From JAGLWP01 sp964444095 (lineage in GTDB: Archaea; Nanobdellota; Nanobdellia; Pacearchaeales; GW2011-AR1): a stretch of DNA of 13,102 nucleotides. The translations under genes were made by a program, and so were the position numbers. The stretch spans positions 1-13,102 of the forward strand of contig CAYUEW010000015.1 of NCBI GenBank assembly GCA_964444095.1, written 5' to 3'. The notes beneath the pieces were generated by a model. The model was given only the letters and a program-made list of their open reading frames with translations. It was not told the origin of the DNA and ran no database searches. Shown piece by piece: positions 1-4,772 of this stretch (positions are counted from its first letter, which is position 1; the number at the start of each line of letters is the position of its first letter).

Positions 1-63
1 CACAGCGGCTACTGCGTTCGCCTGCAGAGCGAATTTTCGTGGGTTCGACTCCCACCCTCCGCT
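1..63 (+). tRNA. tRNA-Cys (GCA), 3' part, cut by window start
   Basis: The last 63 nt of a tRNA gene; roughly the first ten nucleotides (acceptor 5' strand and start of the D-arm) lie outside the window. The anticodon stem is a perfect TTCGC/GCGAA (17-21/29-33) around the loop CTGCAGA, giving anticodon GCA at 24-26. The T-arm is GTGGG/CCCAC (39-43/51-55) with a canonical loop TTCGACT. The acceptor 3' strand is CCTCCGC (56-62) with discriminator T at 63; U73 is the usual cysteine identity base. The D-loop keeps the GG pair (7-8). CCA is not encoded, and a TTTTATT run that may end transcription follows. Confidence 0.93.
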
Positions 64-87
64 TTTATTAAAGTAGTGCCTACCAAA

Positions 88-98
88 ATATTTAAATA
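88..98 (+). promoter_or_regulatory. TATA box of the GlyRS gene
   Basis: A TTTAAA core at 91-96 within an AT-rich box. Its centre (93.5) lies 26.5 nt before the A of the ATG at 120. Archaeal transcription starts about this far downstream of the TATA centre, so the mRNA is predicted to begin at or next to the start codon, with no leader. Confidence 0.75.
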
Positions 99-119
99 GT
101 TATTTGTAGTACCTAACAA

Positions 120-1775
120 ATGGCATTTATTGTTAAGAAAACAATTCATGGAAAAGGATATTATTATCTTAATGAGAATAAAAGAGTTGACGGAAAAGTA
201 AAGACGAAAACTCTTGCTTATCTTGGGAAGACAAAAAAAGAGGCTGAAAAAAAAGCGAAAGAGTTTTTGAAGAAGATGGAGGAGAAACCGAAGAAGATTC
301 CAGAAGAGAAGATAGAAATGGTGAAGAAAGATATTTCAATTGAAGAGATGGCCATGTTTTGTAAAAGAAAAGGATTTGTATATCCTTCAGGGGATATTTA
401 CGGTGGGATTTCTGGTTTCTGGGACTTTGGACATTTGGGAGTAGAACTAAAAAATAATATTAAACAAAGTTGGTGGAATTTTCATGTTAGAGGTAGAGAA
501 GATATTGTTGGGATAGATGGAAGTATTATAACAAACCCCAAGGTCTGGGAAGCATCTGGGCATGTCGCTAATTTTTTGGATGTTGCTGTGGTTTGTAAAA
601 AATGCGGAAATAAAACTAAAATAGATAAACATGAAATTGGAAAAGTTAAATGTGAAAAGTGTGGGGGAGACTTTGAAAATAAAGGAGAATTTAATCCGAT
701 GTTTAGCACGCAAGTCGGACCGATTGTAGAGAGTTCTGTGAAATCTTACCTTCGTCCAGAAACTGCTCAATTAATTTTTACAAATTTTAAATATGTTCAG
801 GATAATGCAAGAATGAAATTGCCTTTTGGTATTGCACAGATTGGAAAGTCATTTAGGAATGAAATTGCTCCAAGGGATTTTTTATTTAGGGCAAGAGAAT
901 TTGAGCAGATGGAAATTGAATATTTTGTGGATCCAAAAAAGAAATGCCTTTATGAAATTCCAGATGTTAAGGTATTGGTTTATTCTGCTGAAATGCAGAA
1001 AAAGAATTTAGAGCCAAAGAAAATGACATTGCAGAGTGCGTATAAAAATAAAATTATCCAGACAGATTGGCATGCTTATTGGTTGGCTCAAGAATTTTTA
1101 TGGTTTGTAAACTTGGGAGCAAATCCAGATAAATTTAGAATAAGGCAACATACTGCCGATGAGAAATCCCATTATGCTCTTGATACGTGGGATTTTGAAT
1201 ATAATTTTCCATTTGGATGGAAAGAGTTACAAGGAATGGCGAATAGAACTGATTTTGATTTAAAACAACATGAAAAATTTTCTAAGAAGGATTTGAAGAT
1301 TTTTGATGAAGAAACAAAAGAAAAGCTTTTACCCTCTGTTGTTTGTGAACCCAGTCAAGGTGTTGAAAGAGCATTTTTAGTTTTTATGTTTGATGCATAT
1401 TTTTACGACGAGCAAAAGGGAAATGTTGTTTTAAGATTACATCCAAAACTTGCTCCGATTAAAGCTGCAATTTTTCCGATAGTTAAACGAGAAGAATTAG
1501 AAAAGATAGCAAAGAATATTTTTGAAGAATTAAAAGAAGAGATGAATGTTGTTTATGATAAATCTGGAAGTATTGGAAGAAGATATGCTCGGAATGATGA
1601 AATTGGAACTCCTTTTTGTATAACTATCGACGAGGAATCTGTAAATAAAAAAGATGTTACTATTAGAAATAGAGATACAAAGAAACAAATTAGAATTAAA
1701 ATTTCTGAATTAAAAGAAATGTTGAATAAATTAATTGACGGAAAAATTAATTTTGAAGAAATTAAAACTAGATAA
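120..1775 (+). CDS. glyS: glycyl-tRNA synthetase (class II, alpha2 type) with extra N-terminal module
   Basis: Charges tRNA-Gly with glycine in the cytoplasm. The class II core starts near residue 72: CKRKGFVYPSGDIYGG (81-96), a zinc-binding insert with C159, C162, C178 and C181, motif 2 with FRNEIAPR (245-252) and REFEQMEIEYF (259-269), and motif 3 with CEPSQGVERAFL (409-420). An HGTP anticodon-binding domain follows at about 446-545. The first 50 residues are not part of the family core: a small beta-rich stretch (GYYYL, KVKTKTLAYLGK) like the N-terminus of some transposases, followed by a Lys/Glu-rich helix to about 70. The TATA spacing supports the ATG at 120, so this module should be translated. 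The gene follows tRNA-Cys by 56 nt and has its own promoter. Length 551 aa; no missing catalytic motif seen. Confidence 0.96.
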   Translation: MAFIVKKTIHGKGYYYLNENKRVDGKVKTKTLAYLGKTKKEAEKKAKEFLKKMEEKPKKIPEEKIEMVKKDISIEEMAMFCKRKGFVYPSGDIYGGISGFWDFGHLGVELKNNIKQSWWNFHVRGREDIVGIDGSIITNPKVWEASGHVANFLDVAVVCKKCGNKTKIDKHEIGKVKCEKCGGDFENKGEFNPMFSTQVGPIVESSVKSYLRPETAQLIFTNFKYVQDNARMKLPFGIAQIGKSFRNEIAPRDFLFRAREFEQMEIEYFVDPKKKCLYEIPDVKVLVYSAEMQKKNLEPKKMTLQSAYKNKIIQTDWHAYWLAQEFLWFVNLGANPDKFRIRQHTADEKSHYALDTWDFEYNFPFGWKELQGMANRTDFDLKQHEKFSKKDLKIFDEETKEKLLPSVVCEPSQGVERAFLVFMFDAYFYDEQKGNVVLRLHPKLAPIKAAIFPIVKREELEKIAKNIFEELKEEMNVVYDKSGSIGRRYARNDEIGTPFCITIDEESVNKKDVTIRNRDTKKQIRIKISELKEMLNKLIDGKINFEEIKTR

Positions 1776-1827
1776 TCTGTTTTGTCGACGGAGAAAAATA
1801 TAAATTAACGTAAAAATTCTGCAAAAG

Positions 1828-1837
1828 TTTATAAATA
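1828..1837 (+). promoter_or_regulatory. TATA box of the H1-like gene
   Basis: TTTATAAATA, centre 1832.5. Transcription would start near 1859, leaving an 18-nt leader before the ATG at 1877, unlike the leaderless genes around it. Confidence 0.65.
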
Positions 1838-1866
1838 ATGATTTCTTAATAAGGATAATTAAATAA

Positions 1867-1874
1867 GAGGTGAT
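1867..1874 (+). promoter_or_regulatory. perfect Shine-Dalgarno sequence of the H1-like gene
   Basis: GAGGTGAT is fully complementary over 8 nt to the conserved 3' end of archaeal 16S rRNA (AUCACCUC). It ends 2 nt before the ATG and lies within the predicted short leader. I saw no comparable site before the other genes in the window. Confidence 0.75.
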
Positions 1875-1876
1875 AT

Positions 1877-2083
1877 ATGGCAAAACCAAAAACATCTAAA
1901 CAACTTGTGGTTAAGATAGGTTCTCTTAAAAAGCAGTTAGTTAAAGTGGAAGCACAAAAAAAGAGGACAGTAGCAGCAGAAAAAAAGAAAATGGCAACAA
2001 AGAAAAAAGCACCAGCTAAGAAAAAGACAACAAAAAAGAAAGCCCCAGCTAAGAAGAAAGTAGCAAAAAAGAAAAAGAGATAA
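1877..2083 (+). CDS. lysine-rich histone H1-like DNA-binding protein
   Basis: A 68-aa protein with 28 lysines (about 41%) and few acidic residues. Residues 1-40 are a basic segment likely to form a helix. Residues 42-67 are a low-complexity tail with two copies of KKKAPAKKK (42-50 and 53-61). This Lys/Ala/Pro pattern is typical of eukaryotic H1 tails and bacterial H1-like proteins (such as chlamydial Hc), so nucleic-acid binding and chromosome compaction is the likely role. There is no histone-fold or Alba-like sequence. The start is fixed by a perfect Shine-Dalgarno sequence and a TATA box, suggesting strong expression, as expected of a chromosomal protein. The function is inferred from composition only. 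The TFE-alpha gene of this window ends in a similar tail. Confidence 0.8.
   Translation: MAKPKTSKQLVVKIGSLKKQLVKVEAQKKRTVAAEKKKMATKKKAPAKKKTTKKKAPAKKKVAKKKKR
2000..2059 (+). repeat. imperfect tandem repeat coding for KKKAPAKKK
   Basis: Two 27-nt coding units (2000-2026 and 2033-2059), offset by 33 nt, encode identical KKKAPAKKK peptides separated by TT. Silent differences (AAA/AAG, GCA/GCC) between the copies suggest that the peptide sequence is selected. Confidence 0.7.
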
Positions 2084-2088
2084 GGAAG

Positions 2089-2109
2089 CGTTTTTTGTTT
2101 TTGAAAACG
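2089..2109 (+). terminator. poly-T terminator after the H1-like gene
   Basis: Six nucleotides after the stop codon there is a T-rich run (2091-2102) flanked by a short inverted repeat, CGTTTT (2089-2094) and AAAACG (2104-2109). Archaeal RNA polymerase terminates on poly-T; the weak hairpin may be incidental. Confidence 0.5.
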
Positions 2110-2129
2110 GTTTATTGGTTTTCAATATC

Positions 2130-2139
2130 TTTTTAAATT
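2130..2139 (+). promoter_or_regulatory. TATA box of the HIT gene
   Basis: TTTAAA at 2132-2137, centre 24.5 nt before the ATG at 2159, consistent with a leaderless mRNA or one with almost no leader. Confidence 0.65.
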
Positions 2140-2158
2140 AGTTTGTTTTTTTGAATTA

Positions 2159-2509
2159 ATGAATGATTGTGTTTTTTGTAAGATAGTTAGGGGGGAGATT
2201 CCTTCTGACAAAATTTATGAAAGTGATAATTTTATTTCTATTTTAGATGCAAATCCCAAGTTTGAAGGCCATACAATAGTCATATCAAAAAAGTATCTTG
2301 AAAATTTAATTGAATTACCTTCTTCATTTGGAGAAGAATTATTAGAATGTGTTAAAGAAACAGCTTCCATTTTAATGAAAAAATATGAAGCAGAAGGATT
2401 TAATTTTATGAATAATAATTCAGAGGTTGCGCAACAACTTATACCTCATTTACATTTTCATATTCTTCCGAGAAAAAAAGGGGACGGAGAAATTAAGATT
2501 GTGCATTAG
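2159..2509 (+). CDS. HIT family nucleotide hydrolase/transferase
   Basis: A 116-aa histidine-triad protein. The signature HLHFHIL holds H97, H99 and H101; by analogy with Hint proteins the middle histidine (H99) would be the nucleophile that attacks the alpha-phosphate of nucleotide conjugates such as AMP-lysine or dinucleoside polyphosphates. The N-terminal CVFC (C4, C7) is the zinc site common in Hint-type members, and the segment ILDANPKFEGHTIVISK (28-44) is a standard family motif. Length is normal. The 3' end overlaps the convergent VanZ-like gene by 17 nt. The exact substrate cannot be read from the sequence. Confidence 0.93.
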   Translation: MNDCVFCKIVRGEIPSDKIYESDNFISILDANPKFEGHTIVISKKYLENLIELPSSFGEELLECVKETASILMKKYEAEGFNFMNNNSEVAQQLIPHLHFHILPRKKGDGEIKIVH

Positions 2510-2879
2510 TTTTTTTGTTTATTATGAATCCTATAAAAAGAGCAAAACATATGCCAAGACTATCTGTAAAAATATCCCCGATACTTGCATCACGAAGAGG
2601 CACGAAGAGTTGATGGATTTCATCAGAGATAGAATATAAAAGAGAGATTATTCCTGTTAAGATTATGTGGGATTTTTCTAATTTTTTATTTCCTTTTATT
2701 GAATTAAATAGAAAAAAGGCTAATAAGAAGAATGCTATAAAATGGTATGCATAACTTAACCAAATATTTTGTATCCCCCCAGTAGTTCCTTGTAAGGTAG
2801 AAAAATAAAAGATTTCAATTGCCATTAATGTGGTTAAAACAATTGCTAGCCATCTATGTTTATTGAATAAACGAGTCAT
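2493..2879 (-). CDS. VanZ-like membrane protein
   Basis: A 128-aa hydrophobic protein with about four predicted membrane segments (near 10-29, 40-59, 71-84 and 104-121). The stretch SDEIHQLFVPLRDASIGD (85-102), followed by D106 and G109, is the VanZ-like family signature (DE.HQ...R....D). VanZ relatives act in the envelope, one of them in teicoplanin resistance, but their biochemistry is unknown and resistance should not be assumed here. The reading frame stays open upstream to 2960, but that start lies inside tRNA-Met. The ATG at 2879 is supported by a TATA box centred 25.5 nt upstream. The 3' end overlaps the HIT gene by 17 nt. Confidence 0.85.
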   Translation of the reverse strand: MTRLFNKHRWLAIVLTTLMAIEIFYFSTLQGTTGGIQNIWLSYAYHFIAFFLLAFFLFNSIKGNKKLEKSHIILTGIISLLYSISDEIHQLFVPLRDASIGDIFTDSLGICFALFIGFIINKKTNAQS

Positions 2880-2899
2880 AAAATAAGTTTTATTTTTGA

Positions 2900-2909
2900 C
2901 TTTATAAAT
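2900..2909 (-). promoter_or_regulatory. TATA box of the VanZ-like gene
   Basis: TTTATAAA at 2901-2908 (palindromic), centre 25.5 nt before the minus-strand ATG at 2879. It starts only about 14 nt beyond the tRNA-Met 3' end and decides the VanZ start codon. Confidence 0.65.
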
Positions 2910-2921
2910 TGTCAGATAAAA

Positions 2922-2994
2922 TGTCTCTGGAGAGATTTTAACTCTCGACCTCTGCCTCATGAGAGCAGCGCTCTAAACTCTGAGCTACAGAGAC
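2922..2994 (-). tRNA. tRNA-Met (CAT), elongator type, with non-canonical elbow
   Basis: A complete cloverleaf: acceptor GTCTCTG/CAGAGAC (7 perfect pairs), D-stem GCTC/GAGC, anticodon stem CTGCT/GGCAG around CTCATGA (anticodon CAT), variable loop AGGTC, T-stem GAGAG/CTCTC, discriminator A at 2922. CCA is not encoded. It lacks the initiator hallmarks (A1-U72 and three G-C pairs in the anticodon stem), so it is elongator tRNA-Met or an isoleucine tRNA whose C34 is modified to read AUA; sequence alone cannot separate these. The T-loop is TTAAAAT instead of TTC-R-A, and the D-loop AGAGTTTA has no GG pair. The gene has no intron. Confidence 0.9.
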
Positions 2995-3013
2995 AAAAAG
3001 ATTAGATAAGAAG

Positions 3014-3023
3014 CGTTTAAAAA
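3014..3023 (-). promoter_or_regulatory. TATA box of tRNA-Met
   Basis: TTTAAA at 3016-3021, centre 24.5 nt before tRNA nucleotide 1 (2994). A pyrimidine run directly precedes G1, so G1 is the first purine in the right range and the probable transcription start. Confidence 0.6.
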
Positions 3024-3037
3024 GTTTGAGATTGGGA

Positions 3038-3232
3038 TTATTTCTGAATTTTTGATTGTTCGTTTTTCTTAATTCTTGTGGCTAAGCCCGCCAATTGATT
3101 TCTCAATTTTTTCCCAATTTTCATGTTATTAATTATTTTTTTATTTTGTTCGAAATCATCTGAAAATGTAACTCCTTCTTGAATTAGAGTATTTGCAGAT
3201 CTTCGTATTGCTTTTGATTTTATTTTTCCCAT
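3038..3232 (-). CDS. rps17e: small ribosomal subunit protein eS17
   Basis: A 64-aa protein matching eS17 (S17e), a component of the small subunit found in archaea and eukaryotes but not bacteria. Recognisable segments are MGKIKSKAIRRSANTLI (1-17), FSDDFEQNKKII (23-34) and KLRNQLAGLATRI (42-54), the usual IKR-TA...F..DFE.NK...KLRN.IAG..TRL pattern. The length is normal for the archaeal protein. The start is supported by a TTTAAA box centred 26.5 nt upstream, so the mRNA is predicted to be leaderless. That promoter overlaps the last codons of the upstream winged-helix gene. The stop codon lies about 16 nt before the tRNA-Met TATA core. Confidence 0.93.
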   Translation of the reverse strand: MGKIKSKAIRRSANTLIQEGVTFSDDFEQNKKIINNMKIGKKLRNQLAGLATRIKKNEQSKIQK

Positions 3233-3253
3233 GTTAAAATGTTTTTTTGAGAC

Positions 3254-3264
3254 TTTTTAAATAT
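3254..3264 (-). promoter_or_regulatory. TATA box of eS17, overlapping the end of the upstream gene
   Basis: TTTAAA at 3256-3261, centre exactly 26.5 nt before the minus-strand ATG at 3232. The TAA stop of the winged-helix gene (3259-3257) is part of the box. Confidence 0.7.
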
Positions 3265-4144
3265 TCTTGTCAGAGCTTTCCATCTTTTCAACTCCTTCTA
3301 AACCTTTTATAGCTTCAATTAAACCTTGCACTTTTTTGAGGGGTTCTCCCAAGCAGAGGATGCTATATTGAGTGTATTTTTCAGAAATCTTTTTGTGGGC
3401 TTTAATAATATCATCTTCATTGATTCTTTTTTTATTATATGCTACTAAAATACTTTCTTTATCTTCTTTTTTTATTTTTAAAATTAGTTCATTTTTGCTG
3501 AAATATTCAATGTCTAAAATTTCTGTCGCCTTGGAGGACAAGAATTCTTTTATTTCATTGAAAAATTTATCTTTGCTTTTAGTTGCTTTTGGAGTCGTCT
3601 TTTTTTTGATTATTGGTTTGGGTTCTTCAAAGATGTTTAATGTTTCTGCTTTTTTTGCTGGTTCTGGTTGAGGTTTTTGTGGCGGTTCTGGATGAGAAGT
3701 TAACGCGGGTTTGGATTGAGGAATTTCTAATTGATTTTCTGGAATTAAATAATATCTCCAAAAGATTTCTTCTCCTTTCTTGAATGGAACTGCAAAATCT
3801 TTGATTGCTCTCAGTGCAACTCTGATTGCTGGAAGTTGTTCTGAATCCTTGAGAAATTTTTTTCTTTGAAGGAGAGTGAATGCATCTTTTTCTTTATCTT
3901 TAAGATGTTGAGAGAAATTTTCAAGATGTTTTTCTTGTCCAGGGATATAATAAATTGGAGAATTACCTACTTTCATATGGCTTATTTTTATTTTTCTTTC
4001 AGATAAGAGTTCAGAGAGAAAAGCAGAAGCAAATAACATACTGAGTCCAGTTCCTTTAGCAATATGTACTGGTAAGCTGGGGCCCCTTTGATTTAATATA
4101 AAAAAAATCTTTTGTTTAAGTCCTGAAGTATCTTGTGTTGGCAT
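3257..4144 (-). CDS. winged-helix protein with C-terminal alpha/beta domain, function unknown
   Basis: I do not recognise a characterised family. The 295-aa protein has an N-terminal winged-helix-like region (about 8-68: helices LKQKIFFILNQRG and LFASAFLSELLSERK, then a hairpin HMKVGNSPIYYIPG). A helical segment follows (about 75-135), with FWRYYLIP near its end. Next comes a Pro/Lys-rich linker (about 141-192) with PEPPQKPQPEPAKK. The C-terminal domain (about 193-290) has alternating strands and helices (NELILKIKK, ESILVAYNKKR, YSILCLGEP). The last domain loosely resembles a restriction-endonuclease-like alpha/beta fold, but I cannot identify catalytic residues with confidence. The gene lies between EndA and eS17, all on the minus strand, so a role in DNA- or RNA-linked regulation is plausible but unproven. 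No Shine-Dalgarno site is visible, and it may be co-transcribed with EndA. Confidence 0.8.
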   Translation of the reverse strand: MPTQDTSGLKQKIFFILNQRGPSLPVHIAKGTGLSMLFASAFLSELLSERKIKISHMKVGNSPIYYIPGQEKHLENFSQHLKDKEKDAFTLLQRKKFLKDSEQLPAIRVALRAIKDFAVPFKKGEEIFWRYYLIPENQLEIPQSKPALTSHPEPPQKPQPEPAKKAETLNIFEEPKPIIKKKTTPKATKSKDKFFNEIKEFLSSKATEILDIEYFSKNELILKIKKEDKESILVAYNKKRINEDDIIKAHKKISEKYTQYSILCLGEPLKKVQGLIEAIKGLEGVEKMESSDKNI

Positions 4145-4189
4145 TGAAAATCGTTTGAAATTTATTTGATAGAAAGAGAGGTAAATAGA

Positions 4190-4200
4190 TTATAAAGTTT
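4190..4200 (-). promoter_or_regulatory. possible TATA box of the winged-helix gene
   Basis: A minus-strand ACTTTATAAT-like element around 4190-4200 would start transcription near 4168, leaving a leader of about 24 nt before the ATG at 4144. A second weak element (AAATAAATT, about 4158-4168) is too close to that ATG. Readthrough from EndA is an alternative. Confidence 0.35.
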
Positions 4201-4201
4201 G

Positions 4202-4720
4202 TTATGGTCGTAACCATTTTATTTCATAATACGTTATATCTCCTTCTTCGTCGACAATTGCTATAAGTAAATTTTTCTTTGTTGAATTTGCAACTCTGTT
4301 TTTTGCAGAAAATTCATGCCAAGTAAGCCTTCCCGATTCATAATCTGTGAAAACAATCCACTTGGCATGTTTTTTCCCTGGTTTTGAACCTTTTTCATAC
4401 ACTCTAAATTCTGCTCCGAACTTGAGGGCAGTTTTTACGATATATCCTTTTTCTCTAAGATTCTTGAATACTGGGTATTTAATCTGAATTTTTTTATCAA
4501 ATCTTTGCAGTTTTTTTAGTAATTCTTTTTTAGTAATTTCTTTTCCTTTAACGAGAACGCTTATTTTTCCTTTTTCTACTAAGAATAATGTTTCTGAAAA
4601 TGTGTACTGAATTTTTTCTCCGACTGGTTCTCCAAAAGAACTTTTTTTATATAGAGAATGTGCTTCTGAAGAATTTGTGCTAATGATTCTTCCAATAAAA
4701 TGGGCTTCAATTTTTTTCAT
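4202..4720 (-). CDS. endA: tRNA-splicing endonuclease EndA
   Basis: Cuts introns out of precursor tRNAs at the bulge-helix-bulge motif. The 172-aa length is that of the homotetrameric (alpha4) archaeal enzyme with one N-terminal and one catalytic domain. Catalytic residues are visible: Y108 in FGAEFRVYEKG, H118 in HAKWIVF and K149 in NSTKKNLLIAIVDEEGD. Their spacings of 10 and 31 residues equal those of Methanocaldococcus jannaschii EndA (Y115, H125, K156). The C-terminal strand DITYYEIKW (161-169) is typical. The start is supported by the TTTAAA box centred 26.5 nt upstream, which is shared with divergent LeuRS. The winged-helix gene follows on the same strand after a 57-nt gap. Confidence 0.95.
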   Translation of the reverse strand: MKKIEAHFIGRIISTNSSEAHSLYKKSSFGEPVGEKIQYTFSETLFLVEKGKISVLVKGKEITKKELLKKLQRFDKKIQIKYPVFKNLREKGYIVKTALKFGAEFRVYEKGSKPGKKHAKWIVFTDYESGRLTWHEFSAKNRVANSTKKNLLIAIVDEEGDITYYEIKWLRP

Positions 4721-4740
4721 GTTTTGATTAGTAAATGAGA

Positions 4741-4752
4741 ATATTTAAAAGT
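4741..4752. promoter_or_regulatory. palindromic TATA box shared by divergent endA and leuS
   Basis: The palindrome TTTAAA at 4744-4749 (centre 4746.5) is the only good TATA element in the 52-nt gap between the two start codons. It lies exactly 26.5 nt from the A of the endA ATG (4720, minus) and exactly 26.5 nt from the A of the leuS ATG (4773, plus). Both mRNAs are predicted to be leaderless. Confidence 0.75.
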
Positions 4753-4772
4753 TATTGAGTGGTTTATTTGAT

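Noticed and set aside
120..270. GlyRS N-terminal module as a remnant of an inserted transposon
   Set aside because: No inverted repeats or target duplication seen, and the module is in frame with a promoter fitted to its ATG; treated as a fused domain.
447..770. Antisense open frames inside GlyRS
   Set aside because: Shadows of the AT-rich synthetase gene; sequences low in complexity and without recognisable domains.
2000..2059. Repeat considered as CRISPR-like or a mobile-element end
   Set aside because: The repeats are in-frame codons for KKKAPAKKK with silent differences; no spacers.
2427..2639. Plus-strand frame of 70 codons across the HIT end
   Set aside because: It lies in other frames over HIT and antisense to VanZ, both well-supported genes, with no promoter of its own.
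2493..2879. VanZ-like protein as an antibiotic-resistance gene
   Set aside because: Family membership alone does not show glycopeptide resistance, and archaea lack the peptidoglycan target.
2880..2960. N-terminal extension of the VanZ-like frame up to an ATG at 2960
   Set aside because: It would run through tRNA-Met; the ATG at 2879 has a TATA box at the right distance and matches the start of the membrane protein.
4755..4772. TTG start for LeuRS
   Set aside because: It lies upstream of the predicted transcription start; MDYNFKSLESKWQ from the ATG at 4773 matches the family N-terminus.
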